Shown here piece after piece: positions 15,541 to 23,181 of a stretch of DNA of 28,904 nt. This DNA is from JBBQDZ01 sp038320185. Lineage in GTDB: Bacteria; Actinomycetota; Thermoleophilia; Gaiellales; Gaiellaceae. The DNA lies in contig JBBQDZ010000005.1 of the NCBI GenBank assembly GCA_038320185.1, forward strand, positions 1 to 28,904. Direction: 5' to 3'. The notes below the pieces were generated by a model, which was not told the origin of the DNA, ran no database searches, and saw only the letters and a list, made by a program, of their open reading frames with translations. Every line of letters begins with the position of its first letter. Position 1 is the stretch's first letter. The position numbers were made by a program, and so were the translations under genes.

Positions 15541-16512
15541 CTAAGCCGCCGGGTTGAACCAGGTCTTCGAGGGGGGGCTCGTGCGGAGGAAGCTCAGCAG
15601 GAGGCCGGCAACCTTGCGCGCCCCGCTTGGCGAAGGGTGGGTGCCGTCCTTCGTGCGAACGTCGTCGCAGGTCCAGACGAGGCCGTCCTTGCGTCCCTTT
15701 GTCCCGTCCGTCCAGAGGTAGGGACCCCAGCCGACCCACGGCCCCGCCACCTTGCCGTCGATTGCGTCGTTGACGAGCCACTTGACCGCGAAGCCGCTCT
15801 GGTAGGCGTACGGCTCCGGGTTGAGTGTCGTCGAGGCGTACCCGCCGTAGATCCGGCTCGACACGTACACGAGGTGGAGCGCGGGGAAGCGCTGCGCGAG
15901 AATCGCGACGATCGCCCGTAGGTCCGCGCGCAGCCGCTGCGCGTCCGCCGGGAACGCCTCGGTCGGCCGGATGATCGCCTCCTTCAGCCAGACCGCCTGC
16001 ACCTGGCGGCCCGTCGCGCCTCCGGCGGCGAGCCGGCGGTCGACCTCGCTCCAGTAGCGCCCGTGCGGATCCTTGATCTTCTCCGCGTCCTGACCGAAGA
16101 CGGCGCCGTCCACGATCGCGAGAGCCGGGTTCAGGCGCTGTGCAGCCGCTTCCCGCTGGAACTCCTGGAACTCGAGCGTCGTGTTCGACATCCCGATCGA
16201 GAGGAACACGACCTTGCCTCCTGCGGAGGGGGTGCCGTCTGCGGCGAGCGGCTGGACGGCCCGGGCCGCCGCGAGCCCCTTCGCCAGATAGCGGGGGCCT
16301 GGCGTGTTCGTGCCGCCGGGGTAGAGACCACCGCGGTAGTGGTGGTAGGAGCCGCTGCCGAGATCGGAGAGGGGCGTGAGGCCCGCGGAAATCCGGGCGC
16401 AGCTCGAGGCCGGCCCGCGCTCGTCCGCCGGGGCTCCGGTTGCGGCCACGAGCCCCAGGGCGATCGAGCCTGTGAGCAGCACGCCCCTCATCACGAGCGG
16501 AGCCTGCGGCAT
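15541..16512 (-). CDS. Exported SGNH/GDSL-like hydrolase
   Basis: 323 residues. A signal peptide is likely (MRGVLLTGSIALGLVAATGA; the start may be that ATG at 16491 rather than 16512). The mature part begins with a serine-block-like KVVFLSIGMSNTTLEF and ends with DGTHPSPSGARKVAGLL, fitting the Ser and Asp-x-x-His blocks of SGNH hydrolases; a conserved-looking middle has IVDGAVFGQDAEK and AVWLKEA. SGNH enzymes are esterases or deacetylases acting on carbohydrates or lipids; the substrate here is unknown. Convergent with the aminotransferase gene. Confidence 0.75.
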   Translation of the reverse strand: MPQAPLVMRGVLLTGSIALGLVAATGAPADERGPASSCARISAGLTPLSDLGSGSYHHYRGGLYPGGTNTPGPRYLAKGLAAARAVQPLAADGTPSAGGKVVFLSIGMSNTTLEFQEFQREAAAQRLNPALAIVDGAVFGQDAEKIKDPHGRYWSEVDRRLAAGGATGRQVQAVWLKEAIIRPTEAFPADAQRLRADLRAIVAILAQRFPALHLVYVSSRIYGGYASTTLNPEPYAYQSGFAVKWLVNDAIDGKVAGPWVGWGPYLWTDGTKGRKDGLVWTCDDVRTKDGTHPSPSGARKVAGLLLSFLRTSPPSKTWFNPAA

Positions 16513-16591
16513 CCGCGTAACGCGCGTTCACGAGGAGCGTAAGCGGTGGGTAAGACGTGCTCGGCTTCTTGCCGCGCCCAGCTACGCGCGC

Positions 16592-16959
16592 CTAGCCTCG
16601 ATTCGCCGCGAGCGCGCGACGTGCGAGCTCAACGACGAGCTCTTCCTCCTCGAGCGGCACCAGCACTAGTCCGAGGTTCGCGTCCGGCGGGTGACCCGAG
16701 GGTCGTCAAGCTGAGAGATCAGCTTCCGCGTCAGCCGGATCTCCGCCTCGTCACCGTGTAGGTGGAGGAACTCCCGGCCCTCAACCCAGAGCGCAGGCCC
16801 GCCGGTGAGCCGCGAGGGCGCGGCCTCCGCCGCCGGCAGCTCCAGCAAACGCTCGAGCAACCGACCCGCGCTCAGAGGACAACGTCGGTGGGTTTGACGC
16901 GCCACCGGACGCCAGCCCAGGCGATTCCGGCCGGAATCGCAGACTCGAAGGGTGCTCAT
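16592..16959 (-). pseudogene. Luciferase-domain (DUF5519-like) gene with a frameshift
   Basis: The minus strand encodes LLELPAAEAAPSRLTGGPAL, WVEGREFLHLHGDEAEIRLT and RKLISQL up to a TAG around 16666. The missing C-terminus continues in another frame as LVLVPLEEEELVVELARRAL plus AANRG and stops at 16592. A Trp codon after TSD would fit the family at the break, where one base seems lost. The pattern (GGP-x-x-W, GREFLHLHG, RLTRKLI) is that of the luciferase-like DUF5519 domain, also found intact at 24127-24468. The N-terminal part up to 16959 is made of repeat sequence, so the real start may be a downstream TTG. Could be a real mutation or a sequencing/assembly error. Confidence 0.6.
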
Positions 16960-17041
16960 GGCCGGGCCTCTCCGGGTAGAAGCAACTCCGAACGCCAGCC
17001 ACGACGATTCCGGCCGTGATCCCGGATCCGAAGGGTGCTCA
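16900..17041 (-). repeat. Pair of ~55-bp direct repeats with a palindromic core
   Basis: On the minus strand two copies begin TGAGCACCCTTCG (at 17041 and 16958) and end GGCTGGCGT-CGG, 83 nt apart, roughly 80 percent identical. Copy A contains the perfect palindrome GATTCCGGCCGGAATC; copy B has it imperfectly. Copy B starts exactly at the fabL stop codon. This looks like an intergenic repeat family or a local duplication. Confidence 0.6.
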
Positions 17042-17776
17042 CGCGAGCAGCGAGAAACCGCCGTCCACGACAAGCGTCTGCCCGCGGATCATCTCGGCGC
17101 CGGAGGAGCAGAGGAAGACGACCGCCTCCGCGAGGTCGCGAGCCTCGACCATCCGGCCCGCCGGGGTGCGTTCGCGAGCCGCGGCCAGCATCTGCTCCCG
17201 GTTCGGGAAGTGCTCGAGCGCGCCCGTCTCGACAACGCCTCCGGAGACGGCGTTGACGCGGATCTCCTGCGGCGCGAGCTCCACCGCCAGGTAGCGGACG
17301 AGGGACTCGAGAGCCGCCTTCGAGGTTCCGACGAGGACGTAGTTCTCGAGCACGCGCGTCGACCCGAGGCTCGAGAGTGCGACGATCGAGGAGCCCGGCA
17401 GCATGGTCGGGACCGCCACCCGTGCGAGCGAGAGCAGCGCTCGCGCATTCGCGTTCATGGTCCAGTCCCAGTGTCTGTCCTCGACCTGGAGCGCGGGCCG
17501 GATGACGCCCGTTGCCGCGTTGTGGACGAGGACATCCCACGGCCCCAGGTCGGCGACCTGCCCGAGAACCCGCGCGGACGACACGTTGCCGCGCACGAGC
17601 ACGGGCTCGGCACCGGCGCCCCGAAGCTCCTCCGCTGTCGCCTCCGCTGCGCTGTCGTTCCGGAGGTAGCCGATCGCCACTCGCCTCGCCCCGAGCTCCG
17701 CGAAGCGAAGCGCGATAGCCCTACCGATGCCGCGGGACCCGCCGGTCACGAGGACCGACTTCCCTTCGAAGCTCAT
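17039..17776 (-). CDS. fabL: FabL-type enoyl-ACP reductase (SDR, NADPH)
   Basis: 245 residues. A short-chain dehydrogenase with N-terminal TGGSRGIG. The remainder follows Bacillus FabL closely as I remember it: HNAATGVIRPALQVEDRHWD, WTMNANARALL, SSLGSTRVLENYVLVGTSKA, RYLAVELAPQEIRVNAVSGG, HFPNREQML, TPAGRMVEARDL and MIRGQTLVVDGGFSLL. Catalytic Tyr146 and Lys153 are spaced Y-x6-K as in enoyl-ACP reductases, not Y-x3-K as in ordinary SDRs. FabL reduces enoyl-ACP in fatty acid elongation and is known as a triclosan-tolerant isoform. ATG 17776 overlaps the stop of the small upstream gene (ATGA). Confidence 0.88.
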   Translation of the reverse strand: MSFEGKSVLVTGGSRGIGRAIALRFAELGARRVAIGYLRNDSAAEATAEELRGAGAEPVLVRGNVSSARVLGQVADLGPWDVLVHNAATGVIRPALQVEDRHWDWTMNANARALLSLARVAVPTMLPGSSIVALSSLGSTRVLENYVLVGTSKAALESLVRYLAVELAPQEIRVNAVSGGVVETGALEHFPNREQMLAAARERTPAGRMVEARDLAEAVVFLCSSGAEMIRGQTLVVDGGFSLLA

Positions 17777-18051
17777 CGCCGGCGAGGCAGAGGAGCGTCC
17801 GCGGGCGCGGCGCTCGGGAGCTCGGCCCACCCCGGCCGGTCGCGCGGCGCCCGCCCGCCCTCTTCGGCCTTCGACGACGCGTGTCCGAGGCGGTCGAGCA
17901 GATCGATCTTCTCCTCCGCGTAGCGCCTCACCGCGTCATCATCGGGAAGCCCGGCGACGAGTTCGCGCACCCGCGCGCGAAGCTGATACGCGAAGTGCGG
18001 TGTGGCCGGGCCGACGAGGGCGTCGATCTCCTCGATCGTCGGCTCGGGCAT
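17773..18051 (-). CDS. Small hypothetical protein upstream of fabL (92 aa)
   Basis: Predicted soluble helical protein: PEPTIEEIDALVGPATPHFA, then YQLRARVRELVAGLPDDDAV and RRYAEEKIDLLDRLGHASS, ending in a Pro/Arg-rich tail. No family recognised. It is the first gene of a two-gene unit with fabL (ATGA overlap). ATG 18051 is chosen over an open upstream extension because TACGCT lies 7 nt before it and homology-like helical structure begins there. Confidence 0.78.
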   Translation of the reverse strand: MPEPTIEEIDALVGPATPHFAYQLRARVRELVAGLPDDDAVRRYAEEKIDLLDRLGHASSKAEEGGRAPRDRPGWAELPSAAPADAPLPRRR

Positions 18052-18064
18052 CGCGCCAAGCGTA
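18049..18064 (-). promoter_or_regulatory. Leaderless promoter of the small-protein/fabL unit
   Basis: TACGCT (18059-18064, minus strand), 7 nt, ATG at 18051. It faces away from the EamA promoter; the two -10 boxes are separated by 5 bp. Confidence 0.62.
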
Positions 18065-18069
18065 GTCGT

Positions 18070-18085
18070 TACTGTCGGGACGGTG
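18070..18085 (+). promoter_or_regulatory. Leaderless promoter of the EamA transporter gene
   Basis: TACTGT (18070-18075), 7 nt, GTG at 18083. Because the divergent -10 box is only 5 bp away, two polymerases could not both occupy this site at once. Confidence 0.55.
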
Positions 18086-18982
18086 CGCCGTCCGAGCACC
18101 GTCGACGTGATGCTGCTCGCGACGGTCGTCATCTGGGCGCTCAACATCACCGTCACGAAGTACGTGCTGACTCACGGCTTCCTCCCGCTCGCCTACTCGT
18201 CCGTGCGCTACGGGGCGTCCGCGATTCTCTTCGCCGCGCTCACCTTCGCTCTCGAGCGCTCGTTCCGCATCGGCGGCCGCCGGTCGCTGCTCCTCGTCGG
18301 CGCCGCGGTCGTCTTCCTCTACGCCAACCAGCTCGCCTTCGTCTACGCGATCAAGCTGACCACGGCGACGACCGCCGCGCTCATCCTCGGCACGACGCCG
18401 ATCTTCACCGCGCTCGTCTCCTCGGTGGTCGGCCTCGAGCAGCTCTCCGGGCGTTTCTGGCTTGCGGCAGCGACGACGTCGATGGGCGTCGCGCTCGTCG
18501 CGCTCGGCACCGGCAGCGGCGTCTCGGGGAACCTCTGGGGCGACCTGATCGCGCTCGGGATGGCGGCGTCCTGGGCGTTCTATTCCGTCACCATCGCGCC
18601 TCTCATGCGCACCTACTCGCCCTACCGGATCAGCGCGCTCGTCCTCGTCTTGATGTGGATCCCGCTCGCGCTAACGGGGCTCGGACAGCTGCACCGTCAG
18701 AGCTACGGAGGGCTCGGCTGGCTGACGTGGCTCTGTCTCGCCTATGCGATCGTCGGGCCGCTCACGCTCACGAACGTCCTGTGGTTCAAGTCGATCGACC
18801 GCGTCGGCCCCTCCCGGGCCTCGCTCTTCGCGAACCTCCAGCCCTTCGTCGCCGCGATCTTCGCCCTGCTCCTCCTCTCCGAGAAGCTGACGAAGCTCGA
18901 GGTCGTTGGCGGCTTCGCCATCGCGGGAGGCATCCTGCTCGAGCGCCGCCGCCGAGCACCCGTGCCGGTGCCGGCGGAGTAG
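18083..18982 (+). CDS. EamA/DMT family transporter
   Basis: 299 residues, ten hydrophobic segments in two EamA repeats. First repeat: TVVIWALNITVTKYVL, SVRYGASAILFAAL, AIKLTTATTAALILGTTPIF; second: ALGMAASWAFYSVTIAPLM, PLTLTNVLWFKSIDRVGPSR, SLFANLQPFVAAIFALLLLS. This is the usual drug/metabolite exporter pattern with the conserved helix containing NLQPF. Substrate unknown. Its TAG stop is the first half of the -10 box of the next transporter. Confidence 0.9.
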   Translation: MRRPSTVDVMLLATVVIWALNITVTKYVLTHGFLPLAYSSVRYGASAILFAALTFALERSFRIGGRRSLLLVGAAVVFLYANQLAFVYAIKLTTATTAALILGTTPIFTALVSSVVGLEQLSGRFWLAAATTSMGVALVALGTGSGVSGNLWGDLIALGMAASWAFYSVTIAPLMRTYSPYRISALVLVLMWIPLALTGLGQLHRQSYGGLGWLTWLCLAYAIVGPLTLTNVLWFKSIDRVGPSRASLFANLQPFVAAIFALLLLSEKLTKLEVVGGFAIAGGILLERRRRAPVPVPAE

Positions 18983-18995
18983 CCTCGGGCGGATG
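18980..18995 (+). promoter_or_regulatory. Leaderless promoter of the DHA2 transporter gene
   Basis: TAGCCT (18980-18985), 7 nt, ATG at 18993; the TAG doubles as the EamA stop codon. Confidence 0.62.
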
Positions 18996-20534
18996 AGCGC
19001 CTTCCGCGCCCGCCTAGCGCACACGCCTCCGGGCTTCCCTTTCTCGATCGGGCGGACGCTCGCGATCTACGCGGGGCTGATGGTGACGCTCCTGCTCGCG
19101 GCGCTCGACCAGACGATCGTCGCGACGGCGCTCCCGAGGATCGTCTCGGACCTTGGCGGCATCACCCAGTACTCCTGGGTCTTCACGGCCTACATGCTCA
19201 CCTCGACCGTCACCGTCCCGCTCTACGGGAAGCTCGGCGACGTCTACGGGCGCAAGTACCTCTTCCTCTTCGCGATCGTCGTCTTCCTCGTGGGCTCCGC
19301 TCTCTGTGGAATCGCGCAGGGGATGACCCAGCTCGTCCTCTTCCGGGCGATCCAGGGGATCGGCGCCGGCGGGCTCTTCCCGCTCTCGCTCGCGGTGATC
19401 GGCGCGATCGTCCCCCCACGCGACCGGGGACGCTGGCAGGGGCTGATCGGCGCTGTTTTCGCCGCTTCCTCGATCATCGGACCGGCCGTCGGCGGCTTCA
19501 TCGTGGACAGCACCACCTGGCGCTGGATCTTCCTCGTCAACCTCCCCGTCGGAGGTCTGGCTCTGCTCGTCATCTCGCTGACGATGCCGCGCCGCGCACC
19601 GCAGACCCAGCACTCGATCGACTGGCTCGGCGCAGGCGTGCTGGCGGCCGGGACCGCCTCGCTTCTGCTCGGCCTCGTCTGGGGCGGTCGCGACTACGCC
19701 TGGACGAGCGGGCGCGTCATCGCCGCGCTGGCGGGCGCGGCCACCATGCTGGCGGCCTTCGCAATCGTAGAGCGGCGAGCGCGCGAGCCGATCCTGCCCT
19801 TCGACTCCCTCCGGAATCCGATTGTCGCGTCGAGCATCGCCTGCATGGCCCTCGTCGGCATGGCGATGTTCGGGACGATCACCTACGTCCCGCTCTTCGT
19901 GCAGGGAGTGATCGGTACCTCGGCGACCTCCTCCGGGGTCGTGCTGACGCCGTTGATGCTGGGAGCCGTCGCGACCTCGATCCTCAGCGGCCAGCTCGTC
20001 TCCCGCACGGGGCGCTACCGCTGGAACGTCGTGCTCGGGCCTGCGGTCCTCGCGGCCGGGATGCTCCTCCTCTGGCGGATGGACGTGCACACCTCGAACA
20101 CCGAGGCCGCGCGGAACATGGTCGTGGCCGGAATCGGGCTCGGAGCGATGATGCAGGTCTTCGTCCTCTCGGTTCAGAACGCCGTGCCGCGCGCTCGAAT
20201 CGGGTCGGCGACCGCGCTGACGCAGTTCAGCCGCCAGATGGGCGCGACGATCGGTGTCACCGTCATGGGGACGATCGTCAACGCGGGCCTTCCCGCGGGC
20301 GCCCGGAGCGGGGAGGGGGTGGCGATCCACAGGCTTCCGCCCGCCCTGCGCAGCGCGCTCGCGGGCGCGCTGCACCCCGCGTTCCTCGCTGCCGCCGTGG
20401 TTGCCGTCCTCGTCTGGGCGATCGCCGTCTTGGGCGTGAAGGAGGTCCCGCTGCGACGCTCGGTCGACGACCTGTCCGCCACCGAGGCAGCCGCCGGGAC
20501 TCCGAATTCAGGGGCGTTAGAATCACGGGCATGA
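18993..20534 (+). CDS. MFS multidrug transporter, DHA2 (EmrB/QacA) family
   Basis: 513 residues with about 14 membrane spans, the DHA2 topology. Family motifs: LAALDQTIVATALPRI in TM1 (motif D1), GKLGDVYGRKYLF between TM2 and TM3 (motif A), RAIQGIGAGGLFPL in TM4 (motif B) and GAVFAASSIIGPAVGGFIVD in TM5 (motif C, antiporter signature). It probably exports small hydrophobic compounds with proton antiport. The ATG at 18993 is set by the TAGCCT box. Its stop overlaps the HPPD start (ATGA), which may place HPPD partly under read-through from this gene. Confidence 0.93.
   Translation: MSAFRARLAHTPPGFPFSIGRTLAIYAGLMVTLLLAALDQTIVATALPRIVSDLGGITQYSWVFTAYMLTSTVTVPLYGKLGDVYGRKYLFLFAIVVFLVGSALCGIAQGMTQLVLFRAIQGIGAGGLFPLSLAVIGAIVPPRDRGRWQGLIGAVFAASSIIGPAVGGFIVDSTTWRWIFLVNLPVGGLALLVISLTMPRRAPQTQHSIDWLGAGVLAAGTASLLLGLVWGGRDYAWTSGRVIAALAGAATMLAAFAIVERRAREPILPFDSLRNPIVASSIACMALVGMAMFGTITYVPLFVQGVIGTSATSSGVVLTPLMLGAVATSILSGQLVSRTGRYRWNVVLGPAVLAAGMLLLWRMDVHTSNTEAARNMVVAGIGLGAMMQVFVLSVQNAVPRARIGSATALTQFSRQMGATIGVTVMGTIVNAGLPAGARSGEGVAIHRLPPALRSALAGALHPAFLAAAVVAVLVWAIAVLGVKEVPLRRSVDDLSATEAAAGTPNSGALESRA
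20518..20533 (+). promoter_or_regulatory. Leaderless promoter of hpd inside the MFS gene end
   Basis: TAGAAT (20518-20523), 7 nt, ATG at 20531. The box lies within the last codons of the transporter gene, so hpd can be transcribed alone. Confidence 0.62.
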
Positions 20535-21622
20535 GCGATTTCATGCCGCTCGAAGGCTGGGACCACGTCGAGCTCTGGGTGGGTAACGCCAAGCAGGCCG
20601 CCTACTTCTACGAGCACGCGTTCGGCTTCTCGCGCACGGCGTACGCCGGACCGGAGACCGGCGTGCGCGACCGAGCCTCCTACGTGCTCGAGCAGGGCGA
20701 CATCCGGCTCGTGCTGACGAGCGCGCTTCGCGAGGACCACGAGGTCGCGCGCCACTCCGCGCGGCACGGCGACGGCGTCAAGGACATCGCGCTGACCGTG
20801 CCGGACGCGACCGAGGCATACCGGCAGGCGGTGCAACGCGGCGCGCGGGGCGTCGTGGAACCGCACCGCGTGGAGGACGAGTTCGGCACCGTCGAGATCT
20901 CTGCGATCGCGACCTACGGCGACACCGTCCATTCCTTCGTCGACCGCAGCGGGTACGAGGGTCCGTACCTGCCCGGCTACGTCTCCGTGTCCTCGAACGG
21001 ACACGCCGGCGGTGTCGGGTTGAAGGCAATCGACCACTGCGTCGGCAACGTCGAGCTCGGACGGATGAACCACTGGGTCGAGTTCTACGAGCGGACGATG
21101 GGCTTCACGGAGATGCTCCACTTCTCGGACGAGGACATCTCCACCGAATACTCGGCCCTCATGTCCAAGGTGATGTCGGACGGTCAGGGGAAGATCAAGT
21201 TCCCGATCAACGAGCCGGCCGAGGGCAAGCGCAAGAGCCAGATCGAGGAGTACCTCGAGTTCCACGGTGGCCCCGGCGTGCAGCACGTGGCGCTGGCGTC
21301 CGAGAACATCGTCGCCACCGTGGAGGCGCTGAAGGAGCGGGGGATCCTTTTCCTCGAGACGCCGGACTCCTACTACGAGGAGGTACCGGACCGGGTCGGC
21401 TCGATCGACGAGAGCTACGACGACCTGCGCCGCCTTCGGATCCTGGCCGACCGCGACGACGACGGTTACCTGCTGCAGATCTTCACGAAGACGGCGCAGG
21501 ACCGGCCAACGCTCTTCTTCGAGGTGATCGAGCGCCACGGCGCCCGCGGCTTCGGCGACGGCAACTTCAAGGCGCTCTTCGAGGCGATCGAGCGCGAGCA
21601 AGCGCTTCGCGGGAACCTGTAG
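20531..21622 (+). CDS. hpd: 4-hydroxyphenylpyruvate dioxygenase
   Basis: 363 residues, the normal length. Two vicinal-oxygen-chelate repeats are visible (N-terminal GWDHVELWVGNAKQAAYFY; C-terminal AIDHCVGNVELGRMNHWVEF). The Fe(II) ligands are His169 (IDHCVG), His252 (GVQHVALAS) and Glu331 (LFFEVIER); the C-terminal helix GFGDGNFKALFEAIE is the lid that closes the active site. It converts 4-hydroxyphenylpyruvate, from tyrosine, to homogentisate in the cytoplasm. Homogentisate dioxygenase and an FAH-family hydrolase lie 1.5-4 kb downstream, supporting the tyrosine degradation role over pigment-only function. Confidence 0.97.
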   Translation: MSDFMPLEGWDHVELWVGNAKQAAYFYEHAFGFSRTAYAGPETGVRDRASYVLEQGDIRLVLTSALREDHEVARHSARHGDGVKDIALTVPDATEAYRQAVQRGARGVVEPHRVEDEFGTVEISAIATYGDTVHSFVDRSGYEGPYLPGYVSVSSNGHAGGVGLKAIDHCVGNVELGRMNHWVEFYERTMGFTEMLHFSDEDISTEYSALMSKVMSDGQGKIKFPINEPAEGKRKSQIEEYLEFHGGPGVQHVALASENIVATVEALKERGILFLETPDSYYEEVPDRVGSIDESYDDLRRLRILADRDDDGYLLQIFTKTAQDRPTLFFEVIERHGARGFGDGNFKALFEAIEREQALRGNL

Positions 21623-21822
21623 GTGCCGGCCCGGCCGTCGTAGACCTACCTACGGGCCAGGATCCGGCAACCCGCCGGCTCTGGGACGATCGCTCCCGGG
21701 CACGGCGTCGCCGTGGTGCAGGTCTCCTGCGCGTGCGCGGAAGCCACGGATAAGCCGCGCCGCTACGAGCCCGCTCCTCGAGCGCGGGTCCGCCTGCCGC
21801 CAGGAGCACTAGCCTTCCCGGC
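21623..21822 (+). other. Intergenic region between hpd and the CDF gene
   Basis: 200 bp without a credible gene. It starts with an imperfect stem (GGCCCG...CGGGCC, about 21628-21658) that may end hpd transcription; the rest is GC-rich with short inverted repeats (for example ACGGCGTCGCCGT). I see no recognisable riboswitch. Confidence 0.4.
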
Positions 21823-21825
21823 ATG
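21810..21825 (+). promoter_or_regulatory. Leaderless promoter of the CDF/FAH unit
   Basis: TAGCCT (21810-21815), 7 nt, ATG at 21823; the hexamer is identical to that before the DHA2 transporter. Confidence 0.62.
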
Positions 21826-23181
21826 AGCCCGCAGCGGCGAACGGCGCTCGTCTCGGTGGTCGTCGCTGCGGCACTCATCGCGCTGAAGCTCGCGGTCGGG
21901 TTGCCGACGCACAGCCTAGGGCTCGTCTCGGAAGCCGCCCACTCGGGCACCGACCTCGTGGCAGCGCTGTTGACCTTCTTCGCGCTCGGCGTCGCCATCC
22001 GCCCAGCCGATCGCGCGCACCAGTACGGCCATGGGAAGGCCGAGCATCTCGCGGCGCTCGGCGAGGCCACGGTGCTGGTCGGCGCGAGCCTGCTCATCGT
22101 CTACCGCGCCCTCACGCACATCTTCGACCGCACCGCCGATCGCGTGAACCCGACGTGGTACGCGCTCGCGACGGTCGGCCTCGTGATGGCTCTCGACCTT
22201 CTCCGGGCGACCGCATCGGCGCGCGCGGCCGGGCGCTACCGGAGCGCTGCGCTGCAGGCGAACGCACTCCACTTTGCCAGCGACCTCGCCGGCTCCGGCG
22301 CCGTCCTCGTCGGTCTGGTCGTCGCGCGCGCCGGGTACCGCGACGCCGACTCCTTCGCCGCGCTCTTCGTCGCCGCCCTCGTCACGCTCGCCGCCGGACG
22401 CCTCATGCGGCGCAACGTCGACGTGTTGATGGATCGGGCCCCCGCAGGCGCGGAGGACGCGGCCCGCCAGGCGATCGCAGCCCTCCGGCCGGCCGTCCAG
22501 CTGCGGCGACTTCGCCTGCGTCAGGCCGCGGGACGGCATTTCGCGGACGTGGTCATCGGCGTGCCTGCGGGAGCAGCGGTCGGACAGGGCCACGCCGCCG
22601 CGGACTTGGTCGAGGACGCACTCGAGCGGGCTCTTCCCGAGGCGGACGTCGTCGTCCACGTCGAGCCCCAGAGCGACGATGTCGCGCTGCACGAACGCGC
22701 CCTGGCAGCCGCCACCCGCGTGCCGCGGGTTCGCGAGATCCACAACATCACCATCGTCGAGGTGGATGGCCGCTCGGAGCTTTCGTTGCACCTGAAGCTG
22801 CCCGGTGAGCTCTCGCTCGGCGAGGCGCACGCCGTCGCCAGCGAGGTGGAGCGGGCGATCGCCGAGGCGATGCCCGAGATCGCGTTCGTCCACACGCACC
22901 TCGAGCCGCTGACCGAGGCGGGCGAGGGCAGAAGCCCATCGGCGACCGACACCGCCGCGGACGCCGAGACCGTTCTTCGCATCGTCCGGGAGGAGCTCGG
23001 CGTGGCGCCTCGGAAGCTGCGGTTCCTCGAGACGGATGAAGGTCTCGTTGCCTTCCTGACGCTCGGCCTCGACCCCGAGAGCCCGCTCGCGACCGCACAC
23101 GCGCGCGCGAGTGAGATCGAGCAGCGCATCCGCACCGAACGGCCGGCCATCTCCGACGTCATCGTCCATACCGAGCCCTAG
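21823..23181 (+). CDS. Cation diffusion facilitator with three tandem C-terminal domains
   Basis: 452 residues against about 300 for typical CDF proteins. The six-span membrane part (residues 1-205) carries metal-site residues His40/Asp44 (SEAAHSGTDL) and His150/Asp154 (ANALHFASDL), and the conserved YGHGKAEHLAAL loop, fitting a Zn/Mn/Fe efflux antiporter. Then come three ferredoxin-like cytoplasmic domains at about 211-282, 290-362 and 383-452, each closing on the same strand pattern (VVVHVEPQ, FVHTHLEPL, VIVHTEP). One such domain is usual. The stop TAG is directly followed by the ATG of the FAH-family gene, so the two form an operon. Confidence 0.93.
   Translation: MSPQRRTALVSVVVAAALIALKLAVGLPTHSLGLVSEAAHSGTDLVAALLTFFALGVAIRPADRAHQYGHGKAEHLAALGEATVLVGASLLIVYRALTHIFDRTADRVNPTWYALATVGLVMALDLLRATASARAAGRYRSAALQANALHFASDLAGSGAVLVGLVVARAGYRDADSFAALFVAALVTLAAGRLMRRNVDVLMDRAPAGAEDAARQAIAALRPAVQLRRLRLRQAAGRHFADVVIGVPAGAAVGQGHAAADLVEDALERALPEADVVVHVEPQSDDVALHERALAAATRVPRVREIHNITIVEVDGRSELSLHLKLPGELSLGEAHAVASEVERAIAEAMPEIAFVHTHLEPLTEAGEGRSPSATDTAADAETVLRIVREELGVAPRKLRFLETDEGLVAFLTLGLDPESPLATAHARASEIEQRIRTERPAISDVIVHTEP

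Noticed and set aside
21623..21822. A metal riboswitch ahead of the CDF gene
   Set aside because: No conserved yybP-ykoY or similar motif is visible, and the start codon appears leaderless, leaving no 5' UTR for a switch.
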